64,000 bases of DNA. Origin: Alkaliphilus metalliredigens QYMF (GTDB lineage Bacteria > Bacillota > Clostridia > Peptostreptococcales > Natronincolaceae). The stretch spans positions 3,577,539 through 3,641,538 of the forward strand of contig NC_009633.1 in the NCBI RefSeq assembly GCF_000016985.1, read 5' to 3'. A program made the translations under genes and the position numbers. Position 1 is the stretch's first letter, and every line of letters begins with the position of its first letter. The notes below the pieces were generated by a model. That model saw only the letters and a program-made list of their open reading frames with translations, was not told the origin of the DNA and did not search any database. This document shows, piece after piece, positions 46,801-55,000 of this stretch.

Positions 46801-49362
46801 TTTATAGTGTCGTTGTTTTATATAATCAAAAAAACTAATTAACAAAGGGATCCCAATAGCTAAAAGCCCTAGCACGATCCAGAAAAGCCCTGCCCCTGGG
46901 AAAATAGTCAAACCAAATGAAAACAATAATAAAATACTGATGGGTGATATACTTCTCCTCATATTATCTAGTATCTGCCACTTTACAAGGGCAGGTAGGG
47001 GGTTTTTTATGGTTTCATTTCTACGATTTTTTACAGTGGAAAATAACCAAGGTGTCAGCTGCCAATCACCTCTTACCCATCGATGTAGTCGCATGATGTA
47101 GGCACTGTACTTTGATGGAAAATGATCGATTAACTCAAGATCAGTGGCCAATCCTGTGCGAACATAACTCCCTTCCAACAGATCATGACTTAATATGCTA
47201 TGATCTGGTATGGTCTCCCCCAAGGTTCTTTGGAATACATCAATATCATAGATGCCTTTCCCTGAAAAAATTCCTGTCCCATACAAATCCTGATATACAT
47301 CTGAGTTGGCGATTGTGTAAGAATCAATGCCTCCTTGTCCACCAAATACCCTTGTAAAAAAGGATTTACTACTGCTTTCAATACTAATTCCGATCCTTGG
47401 TTGAATTAAACCATAGCCCTCCACAACAATCCCTTTTTCTTCATCAATGATAGGTTTATGTAAAGGATGGGATGCAATGCCAATCAATTTTTTGGCGGTG
47501 TCAATTGACAGCTGGGTATCAGCATCAATGGTAAGCATGTATTTTGTCTTTTTAAGCCTATTGATATCACCTGAAACAATGGTGTAGGAGGTTTCATTAG
47601 AGCCTCTAATCAATTCATTTAATTCCATTAAAGCGCCTCTTTTTCGCTCCCATCCCATCCACTTCTTTTGTTTTTCACAAAATTGTCTCTTCCGGTGAAA
47701 GAAATAAAATATTTCTTTGCCATACTTTTCATTTAAGGTCTTTATTTCCAATAATGCGGTTTCTATGGTTTTTTTATCCTCTGGTAAATCCACAGCATCT
47801 CCATCCCCATAGTCTCCTGCTAGGGCAAAGTATAGGTGACTTTCTTTATTGGCAAGATAGAATACCTCTAGCTGTCTAATCAAAGTCGTTGCCCTTTCAG
47901 GATCAGGAAGTAGGGTTGGCACCACCACCATGGTAGTCACTTCTTCATGAAGTCCTTCCCTATATTCAACCCTAGGTAAAAACATAGGTCGAAATGTATG
48001 GGTCAAAAACCAATTTGTCAAGGCAATGGCAACATCAGTTGCCGGTATAAAAGTCACTAGGACCACTAAAATGGCGATACCCACCCCTTCAATACCAACA
48101 AACTGTTGTGTATACATAACCGCCATTAACACAATGAAGGCTGTGATGATGGTGATGGGCGTTAGATATGTTGATAAAGGTTGCTGGTGAAATGTATCTT
48201 TTACATCTTTATGACCTAAATAATCAAATAACTTTTTTCTTCCTTTATCAATCAAATAGTAACCTACATGCTTTTTCTTATCTCCCATATGGTTTTCTTC
48301 AAGGGCTTCAGCCTCTTGGGCACATTTAATTGCTTTTCTAGCAACTCGGGTTTCAGATTCCTTTAATTTATTGGCGATCCTTTCAATTTGACTTCGATAG
48401 TAATCTCGAGAATCAAAATCCAGTTGCATATAAACTTGACTAGGATCTCTTCTTAGAACCTCTTCAACAAGACTAAGGTTCTCAAAAATATCATTCCAAT
48501 CTATTGTAGCTACCACATTTAAACTTGTAATTGAATTTCCAATGGCAATTTTCCTTGATGCTTGTTCTTTATGCTCTTCCTCAACTAGGTTTTTGATGGA
48601 TGTATTAAAATCCTCTAATTTCATCTCAAGATAGCTAATCATTTCTCCTGTATCCACATCTTCACGCCTTACTATTTTCAGTAAATGTTCAATATAGGAG
48701 AAATTGACCCTACCCTTTAATTCAATGTTTTCTTTTATGGCTTTGATTATGTCATCGCCTTGCAATGCAGCTGTTTCTTCTGCTTTCTGCCATTGGACCT
48801 GATTTTTATGTATTTTTCCACAAATTATTCTTATGTTTTCTATTAAGGCAATTCGAATCATAAGTGAGAGTGCCCATATTTCAGCGATGGTTAGCACCCG
48901 CTGGGATTGATAGGCACGAATGAAGTTCATTAACAGGGTTTCATCTAATTTTCCATCGGTATGGGAAATGAACTCTAGGGCAACACCATAAATCCGTGGG
49001 TATCCCTCTAAATAACCACTATCTAATGTTTGAAGCTTTAAAAACCTTTCTTTGGCTAAGTTTTGTCTTGCCTCTTTTACTTGCTCCTCTACCTTATAAA
49101 AATTATCAAGAAGCCATTCCGATGCTGGAGATAAATCCTGCTTATTTTTTGTCGCTTTATTGAGACTATTATATACAGAAGCGATGCTTTCAAAGTTATG
49201 ATCTACTTTCTTTAATAAGTATTTGAGAGATTGGGTATTACGTGATGTTGTGTGGATTTTTGCAGCTTCTTTTGCATGTTCTTGTAGTTCCTCAGGTGTT
49301 AACAACACATCCTGCACATGTACAATTTTATCGCTTTCATATCTATTTCCACTACGAAACAT
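40831..49362 (-). CDS. Cyclic beta-1,2-glucan synthase-like protein (NdvB/Cgs type; GT84-GH94)
   Basis: A giant 2843-residue membrane enzyme of the usual NdvB size. After an N-terminal soluble part come two membrane segments near residue 430, a family 84 glycosyltransferase with TIDADTQLS (near 608) and SHDLLEGSYVRTG then LHRWVRGDWQL, further membrane segments (about 850-1020), a glucoamylase-like region (about 1380-1480; SESGYYTFDLALNYQYKAFG), and a C-terminal GH94 phosphorylase module with the catalytic aspartate context GSGDWNDGMNTVG (near 2527). NdvB polymerises glucose from UDP-glucose and cyclises it; the GH94 module trims chain length. The preceding nucleotidyltransferase gene is 37 bases away. 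Glucan linkage is inferred from the family. Confidence 0.9.
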   Translation of the reverse strand: MFRSGNRYESDKIVHVQDVLLTPEELQEHAKEAAKIHTTSRNTQSLKYLLKKVDHNFESIASVYNSLNKATKNKQDLSPASEWLLDNFYKVEEQVKEARQNLAKERFLKLQTLDSGYLEGYPRIYGVALEFISHTDGKLDETLLMNFIRAYQSQRVLTIAEIWALSLMIRIALIENIRIICGKIHKNQVQWQKAEETAALQGDDIIKAIKENIELKGRVNFSYIEHLLKIVRREDVDTGEMISYLEMKLEDFNTSIKNLVEEEHKEQASRKIAIGNSITSLNVVATIDWNDIFENLSLVEEVLRRDPSQVYMQLDFDSRDYYRSQIERIANKLKESETRVARKAIKCAQEAEALEENHMGDKKKHVGYYLIDKGRKKLFDYLGHKDVKDTFHQQPLSTYLTPITIITAFIVLMAVMYTQQFVGIEGVGIAILVVLVTFIPATDVAIALTNWFLTHTFRPMFLPRVEYREGLHEEVTTMVVVPTLLPDPERATTLIRQLEVFYLANKESHLYFALAGDYGDGDAVDLPEDKKTIETALLEIKTLNEKYGKEIFYFFHRKRQFCEKQKKWMGWERKRGALMELNELIRGSNETSYTIVSGDINRLKKTKYMLTIDADTQLSIDTAKKLIGIASHPLHKPIIDEEKGIVVEGYGLIQPRIGISIESSSKSFFTRVFGGQGGIDSYTIANSDVYQDLYGTGIFSGKGIYDIDVFQRTLGETIPDHSILSHDLLEGSYVRTGLATDLELIDHFPSKYSAYIMRLHRWVRGDWQLTPWLFSTVKNRRNETIKNPLPALVKWQILDNMRRSISPISILLLFSFGLTIFPGAGLFWIVLGLLAIGIPLLISFFDYIKQRHYKAINERLNADMIVGVKATFYQVLLMLIFLPYQAYMMADAIIRTLHRVFISKENLLEWVTAADVEKSLGNNLEGSIKRMHSSIGIVVILLLAVIFINPYHLIYATIIAMLWGIGPWVAFYISRETEKKIEDVNQEEMQQLRKIARKTWAYYEDFSDEENNYLPPDNYQMYPPNEVAHRTSPTNIGFLLMSILSARDFGYVTTGEMIERFDKTIATVERMDMWRGHLYNWYDTRTLEVLRPYYISTVDSGNFISYLITVKEGLSEYIKKPILDIKFIEGMKDTMLLTDEYENVDIQLLKDLSGAENISLREFSELIRGLNREGAIGETEEKGWKRRLFDMIHSFEKEIEHFFPSLETLKELDVLHVEKYNYSLLELKEMYHGLISGLDKKDGNAFLQKELMAKKQHVEKTMGKMKEIINRIEKIIETAEFRHLYDTKRHLFSIGYNVDEERLTNSYYDLLASEVRTTSYLAIARKEVPKKHWFKLGRAMAIVNGHRGLVSWTGTMFEYFMPYLVMKNYDNTLMDESYATTIKAQQMYCDKKNVPWGISESGYYTFDLALNYQYKAFGIPDIGLKRGLGKDLVVSPYSTFLALSYAPRETMKNIQRLIKEGLEGTYGFYEAIDYTPRSISSDEKPQVVKSFMAHHQGMTFIAIANYLHKNLMQKRFHADPVVQAGEILLQERIPVRLIITKQYKEDIEPVKVDRGYEKVLRTYGVPEGPVPQCHLLSNGRYSVMLSNAGTGYSKMEDLQITRWRQDALTGQYGTHIFIHHLNANKTWTTAYEPIKQEPDGYKVIFSQEKAEFLRTDENIDTHTEIVVSPENDVEIRRVTLRNHGQKDANIEVTSYFEAVIAPQAADLAHPAFSNLFVRTEVIDEYDSLIASRRPREHGQAEKWIFHTVTVDGETSGGLQYETNRKAFIGRGRNISNAIALEQPLTGTKGIILDPIMSLRKTIKVAAGKSVTVSFITGIDETKEKVIKLVKKYHDASSIERSFQLAITRSQVESSYLNLKSTEIKIYQEMISQILFLSPIRRKNEMLLKKNKKSQSGLWAYGISGDIPIVILKMKRMEDIDYVSQLLKAHEYWRSIGLKVDLVILNEDESNYLQPLQQLINEVVSSSQERHMVDQPGGIFIRNGDVIPEEDKILLCTVAKLILDPALGSISKQMVIQEEDIKTIEDTKKFNKGTIQYISENEEIDVDYFNGYGGFSKDGREYIIRLKENVHTPAPWINVVANEKLGFIVTEGGSSFTWAENSRENKLTPWSNDPVSDPSGEVIYMRDEDTGEIWSMTPLPIREKENYTITHGAGYSKFKHHSHGILQELTLFVPAEDPIKINLVKLKNTGGTKRKLTVTYYLKPVLGVNDEVTQQYIITEKEESPGGILIRNPYNSDFPGRIAFAATSENMYSYTCDRQEFIGMQGSLSKPMGLGRERLGNKTGAGYDPCVAIQISLELDENEEKEFVFLFGQGQNIEEVHSMINAYQDLNNSKFALQEIKDYWHRLLGTVKVKTPDLSMDLLLNQWLQYQTIACRLWARSAFYQSGGAYGFRDQLQDAMNAVYTFPEATRQQILLNCRHQFIEGDVQHWWHPGAGDKGIRTRFSDDLLWLPFAVIEYIHNTGDYEILHQEETFLEEEPLKEHEDERYGIPRVSQEKASVYQHCIRAIERGLQFGENGIPLMGSGDWNDGMNTVGNKGKGESVWLGWFMYSILTRFSELCNRMAEEDRGKRYLESAKSIAESIEKNAWDGGWYIRAFYDNGAPLGSSQNTECKIDSLAQSWSIISKGGREDRSQRAMKSVEQYLIKKDEGLILLFTPPFDKSEQEPGYIKGYVPGVRENGGQYTHAATWVIKAFAMTGEGDKAWELFNLINPINHTRTPLEAATYKLEPYVMAADVYAVSPHVGRGGWSWYTGVSGWMYKVGIEDILGLKKNGDRLFIDPCIPKDWKEYSMKYRYQDTDYHIVVKNPNGASSQVKELQMDGKRLQEAYISLINDKVAHRVEVIM

Positions 49363-49399
49363 AGGTATTCATCTCCTTTATTTCAAACAAATAAAGCAA

Positions 49400-51877
49400 T
49401 CACTCTTCTTGGTTTTTTAGTAATTCTTTTACCTTTCCACTGAAGAATATAGAAAGTTCTTTTGCATATTCCTGTGAAGACCCTTCTGTATAAATATTAA
49501 ACAAAGGTTTTGTACTGTCGGGAAGTATTAATGTCCATCCCTTTTCATCATTAATTTTTACCCCTTCAAACATTTCTATGCTTTTATGTTGATTTTCCTC
49601 TATTATTTGACGAATAATTCGTCCCTTGTCTTTCCAATCACATGGGATTTCTTCTTTTATATAATAAAAATTAGGGAGTTCATCAACTAAATCTTCTAAT
49701 TTTATATTCTTTTCAACTAAGAAATCAAGAATACCACCGATGGCCCAAATAGCGTTATAGGTTAATGTATATTGAGATAACCCTTGACTTTGGCCATTTT
49801 CTACAGCTAACATTGCATTCATAATACTGGCTGGGTTGGATTTTACCCTTTGGACTTCTACGCCATATATATGAGCCATTTCTTCAATGATATAAGGGGC
49901 TGTATAGGGTAATATCAGCTTTTTCTGTTTTCCCTCTTTCAATATCATCATGGCAATTAATGCATCATATTTTTCTTGTTCAATGATTCGCCCTGCTCCG
50001 TCGATTAAAATGATGTCTTCTCCATCTTCACTGATGATAACGGCTAAATTTACTTTTCCTTTTTTGATCCTTGGAGTCATCTCCACTAAATAATCCTGAA
50101 TCCTTTTATCTCCCTTTAGGTTATAATCCTGCTTGACATCACAGCCAATGCTTTCAAGGAACTCAGTAGCCAGCTGTTGTATGGTATCGGATTTTGAGCT
50201 TACTATGAGGCTGGGATTTTGTCTTTTAATATTAGAACTATTTTTTAATAGCCTTCCTCCGTTGTTGATATAATAATAATTGAAGTTTTCAATATTTGTG
50301 GTGGATTTTATTTGTTCTACATTACAACGTTTAAAATCTTCTCTATTAAAGACATTTTCTATTTCTCTTTCTGTATTTCTCTGGATATTGGCACCAATTT
50401 TATCCACAAATTCAATGTGAATCAGCTTTTTATCTGAATAATCCATTCTGACATGGATCCCCCCACTTCCCCTTAAATCTGTAACAGCGAAGCGATTCAC
50501 TGGCATTACAACATTTCCTATATTAATCACGCCTGCTCCCGTAGCATGAACCCCAGCTATTAAGGCATTTTTTATCATTTGACTTGCATTAGATGCATCA
50601 CTGCTTAGGATCACAATGGATTCTTCCTCTAGGGTAGAGGCAAAGGCAGTTCCTAGTTTTGATGCAAATTCAGGATTGATATCAATGTTGATATGTCCAC
50701 AGATATCCTTGAATCCAAAAATGGTTTTTGATGCCTTTGTACCCCATACAAGATTTTGATTGACCACTGTATTTTCTTCAACTTTTTTGTAGGGCCAAAG
50801 TCTAATATCGGGCTTAACCACGACTCTTCCCTCTAATATACTGCCTTCACCTATGACAGCATTCTCATACAGGTCAACATGTTCTTTAATGTGAACATGG
50901 TTACATACTATCGATCCCCTACAGCGACTATTTCTGCCAAGGGTAGAATGATTCCAAATAATACTTCTTTTCAATGAAGTATTGTTTTCAATATTGCAAT
51001 GATCTCCAATTGTTGTATATGCATCAATTTTCACGCCTTCATGAATCACACAATTTTTCCCTATGTATACTGGCGGTGTTATTTTGACACCACTACCAAT
51101 TTGTGTTCCTTCTCCGACCCATATTCCATCCTCTATTTGATGTCCCTCTAACCCTATATTGACTTTGCCACTTAAGATATCAAAATGGGTTTCTGTGTAG
51201 GAATTTAGTGCACCCACATCACACCAGTAATCCTCGGTGACGTAACCGTACATAGGTATATCATCTTCTAGTAGCTTTGGAAAGAGATCTTTACTAAAAT
51301 CAAAATTTTCTCCCGGTTGAAAATAATCCAGTACTTCAGGCTCTAGTATATACATTCCAGTGTTTATGGTATTACTAAACACCTCTCCCCAGCTAGGTTT
51401 TTCAAGAAACCTTGTGATTCTGCCATTATCATTAGTTATAACAACACCATACTCAATGGGCATTTGTTCATTTTTTAAGATAAGGGTTGCTTTAGACCCC
51501 TTGTTTTTGTGAAATTCTATGGCTTTTTTAATATTGATATCTGTTAAGGAGTCACCACTTAATACGATAAATGTATCATCAATAAATTCTTCAGCATTTT
51601 TCACGCTACCGCCTGTACCCAGTGGGGTTTCCTCTGTGTAATAGCTTAAGTTTACATCCCATTTCCCTCCATCATGAAAGTAATCTGTTATAACAGTAGG
51701 AAGATGTGCTATTGTCACTGCTATGTCTTTTATATTGTGCTTTCTCAACAATTCAACTGTATATTCCATGGTAGGTTTATTTAGAATGGGTACCATGGGT
51801 TTAGGAATATTACATGTTAGAGGCTTAAGTCTTGTTCCTTTTCCTCCGGCCATTATAATCGCTTTAATGCGAATCAC
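49400..51877 (-). CDS. Sugar-1-phosphate nucleotidyltransferase fused to a degenerate phosphohexomutase domain
   Basis: 825 residues. Residues 1-235 are a nucleotidyltransferase (IIMAGGKGTRLKPLT, VLSGDSLTDI, EKPSWGEVFSNTINTGMYI), residues about 245-370 a left-handed beta helix, and residues 380-825 a phosphomannomutase-like fold. The mutase lacks its catalytic serine loop (TASHNP is replaced near GGIHVRMDYSD) and the DxDxDR metal loop (ISEDGEDIILIDG), so it is probably not an active mutase. The visible GTG start (51877) sits only 2 bases from the Shine-Dalgarno; an ATT at 51866-51868 gives the family-typical N-terminus at 8-base spacing. Likely supplies NDP-sugar for the adjacent glucan synthase. 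Confidence 0.85.
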   Translation of the reverse strand: MIRIKAIIMAGGKGTRLKPLTCNIPKPMVPILNKPTMEYTVELLRKHNIKDIAVTIAHLPTVITDYFHDGGKWDVNLSYYTEETPLGTGGSVKNAEEFIDDTFIVLSGDSLTDINIKKAIEFHKNKGSKATLILKNEQMPIEYGVVITNDNGRITRFLEKPSWGEVFSNTINTGMYILEPEVLDYFQPGENFDFSKDLFPKLLEDDIPMYGYVTEDYWCDVGALNSYTETHFDILSGKVNIGLEGHQIEDGIWVGEGTQIGSGVKITPPVYIGKNCVIHEGVKIDAYTTIGDHCNIENNTSLKRSIIWNHSTLGRNSRCRGSIVCNHVHIKEHVDLYENAVIGEGSILEGRVVVKPDIRLWPYKKVEENTVVNQNLVWGTKASKTIFGFKDICGHINIDINPEFASKLGTAFASTLEEESIVILSSDASNASQMIKNALIAGVHATGAGVINIGNVVMPVNRFAVTDLRGSGGIHVRMDYSDKKLIHIEFVDKIGANIQRNTEREIENVFNREDFKRCNVEQIKSTTNIENFNYYYINNGGRLLKNSSNIKRQNPSLIVSSKSDTIQQLATEFLESIGCDVKQDYNLKGDKRIQDYLVEMTPRIKKGKVNLAVIISEDGEDIILIDGAGRIIEQEKYDALIAMMILKEGKQKKLILPYTAPYIIEEMAHIYGVEVQRVKSNPASIMNAMLAVENGQSQGLSQYTLTYNAIWAIGGILDFLVEKNIKLEDLVDELPNFYYIKEEIPCDWKDKGRIIRQIIEENQHKSIEMFEGVKINDEKGWTLILPDSTKPLFNIYTEGSSQEYAKELSIFFSGKVKELLKNQEE

Positions 51878-51994
51878 TTCCTTTCATTATGTTTTGCATA
51901 TTACATTATTCTGTTGAAATAAATGCTATCCTATACATTAAATAAGACTTAACTCATAAGTAGGTGATCAAAAGCACCAAATGAAGTTAATAAA

Positions 51995-52025
51995 AAAACT
52001 CTCCCAATAAATTGAGAGAGTTTTT
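51995..52025. terminator. Bidirectional terminator of the S-layer peptidase gene
   Basis: AAAACTCTC and GAGAGTTTT with inner CAAT/ATTG, A and T runs on both sides. It lies 14 bases past the stop of the minus-strand peptidase gene. Confidence 0.85.
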
Positions 52026-52038
52026 ACTCTTAGATAGA

Positions 52039-55000
52039 TTAAAATAGGCTTTTGACGATGACAGTGACTGCTTCTGCCCTTGTGGCATTGGCTTTAGGTC
52101 TATAAGTATTGTCCTGATATCCACTTATAATATTGTTTTCAGATGCCGTATTTACAGCTCCTAATGCCCATGAGGATATTTGATCCCGATCAATAAAACT
52201 TGTGGTACCTTCCGTAATCTCTAACTTGGTTGCTTTTACGATCATAATTGTCATTTGCTCTCTAGTAATCGAATCATTGGCTCCAAAGGTGGTGTCATTA
52301 TATCCTGATACGATACCGTGTTCCGCTGCTGCAGCTATATAATCCTTTGCCCAGTGGTTTGCTGTATCATTGAATATTTTCCCATTTGTTGATTCAAATC
52401 CAAAAGCCTTTACCAATACTGTTGCAAATTCAGCTCTAGTAATATTATTACTTGGCTTAAATGACCCATCACTATATCCACTGATAGCTCCTAATTCTAC
52501 AAGCCTTTCAATATTACTTTCTGCCCAGTGACCTTTAATATCAATGAAGCTCACTGCTGGCTTTTCTTCCTTTTGAACTTCATCTGCCGGTTTTTCTTCC
52601 TCTAGAACGTCATCTGTTGTTTTCTCTAATGCAAGAACAGCAAACTTTGTAAAGTGATCAGTATCACCACTAACAGTTCCGTTTTTTAAGTCTACTCCAA
52701 TATTATCTAATTCAATCCATTCATTAGTTTCTTCATCTAACCAGAAGATAGCAATTCTGTATTTATCCATGTCAACCTTTGATTTATCAAAAGGAAGTGT
52801 AATGGTTACTGGTTTATCAAAGCTTCCTGCAACATCCTTGGTAATTTCAAATACATCTCCTACCAACTTCAATGTCCCACTAAAAGGTAGGGAAGAAACA
52901 TTTGTCAATCTGTCTATTGTGATGGTGACATCCCTAGATATAGCGTTAGTTGATAGCACTACACTTACTCCTTTAGCTGTAACAGTACCACCTCTTAAGG
53001 CAGAAATTCTATTGCTTGGAGTGGATGACCCGCCACTGGAACGACTAGGAGTGCTAGGATCTTCTGGCAAATCATAGTCAATGGCAGTTGCATCATAAAT
53101 AGCATTTGCTAACATTCTAAACTGATGTTGTGGATGTGCCCTATTATGAATATGATTTGCAAATAAAGTAACGTTTGAATCTCCTACCTTATCGGATATA
53201 ATATAGGCTTTGCCTCTTACTCCCGAATGATTTCTCCACCAGCCCGCCTTAAAATAGTCATCTCTATCAACAATTGTAGCTAATACGGTAGAAGTAGTTG
53301 GTACAGACGCTATCCAAGAAGCAGACTTGTTGAATAGTATTTCCTCTTCCTGATACCTGCCTGTAATCACGTGGTCAGTATCAACAATAGCTCTTAATGC
53401 ACCTTCATAGGAGGATGCAGCAGTTCTGCCTCTTTCCACTCCAGGAAGAAGATTACTTGACTGCATAGAAGCTATGGCATTACCACCAATTCCAATATAA
53501 TGGGCCCCATTTTGTATAGCGGTTTTAATAACACCTGCATTGGCATTTCCAGTAGCATCAACTATTATATCTGCTTCAGTATAGGAATCTACCCTATTAA
53601 AGCCTAATAGATCATCTACCACATAGTTCAATTCACTATTATATACCACAACCTTAGACTTTTGTAGAAGCTTTGTTTTTGTTGTCTTACTGTATGGTAT
53701 AGTCTCTAAATAATAATTGTCTTTTACTGTCTCTAAGTCAACTTTAGACACAACAAAGTCACCTTTCTCATATTCATTGTCATCTCCATAAATCATTCTT
53801 ACTTGTTTGCCCTTTGACAATAATTTATTTACAGCTTTTATTACATCGTTATTGGTATTTTGAATCACATACTCTACAGCATTTCCTTGTACAATACTTG
53901 TAGGAATCGTAACCTCTGTTACACGATTGGTTTTTCCTCCAAACACACCTGCAGTTCTTACCTCATATCGATCAAAGCCTCTCATGTCATGGAGAAGAGC
54001 TGTCGTTTCAGCATACATAGCTGACCAATCGGAATAATCTACTCCGTCATACAACACTGCATTGGCATAACCCCTCTTTGCTTGTCGCATCGGTATAATA
54101 AATGCTCCTGCAGGATAGGTTATCTCTCCTACTGTTACTGCTTGTGTCGATTTTTCTACTTTAACACCATTTCGCAATAGATATTCAACCATTTCGTAAG
54201 TAGCTAAATTATTTTTTTGTAAGCTACTATTTATAGGCATTACATAATACTCTGGAAAGAAATTCTCATTTTCGCCTCTTAGTCTTCCCATTTCTTCACC
54301 ATTGGCTCTAACTAAATAGGAATCTACAGCTCGGTTATCTTCTCCATTTACTCCACGTCTGTATATTTCTAGTTGATTCCTAAATAACTTATCTTTGTTA
54401 TCTAATACATGTTTGATAGAACCAAGACCTGCATAAACGAAAGCATCATGGGAGTGTCCATTAAGCTCTGGTATCTCTATGGTATGTCCCATAGCCCCCT
54501 GCATCATAGCGTACATTGCACCGTATACTATACTTGCATCATCCCAGCCACTGCTATAGTAATCCTTTGCAATAACATAATTATCATATTTAGTATTGCT
54601 TATACCTGCTGTTCCCATGGCATGGGCATGATCAAACATACCATCCATGAGTATGTCATATTCAAAGTTTGGTTCATGGGGAGGTGTACACGGTTCTATT
54701 AAAAAGGCAGATACAAAACCATGGAGATCGTTAAATATCATCGGTGACCATTGAGCAATCTCTGCAACAGAAACCTTTGTCTCAACCTGAGTCTGAAAGC
54801 TCATGTCACGATTCAAATCAAAACCTGTAACCGTTCCTCTTGTAGTATGATATCTACCATCAGGGTTTTGAGTTACAAGAAATAAGAAAATAAAGTTCTC
54901 TAGAATCTCTTCTACATCCAACTCAATTGTAACTTCGTTTCCATCAGCATCCTTCGTTTTAAATTCAATTATATCCTCTTTTGCTAGTCTCTCAATTAAT

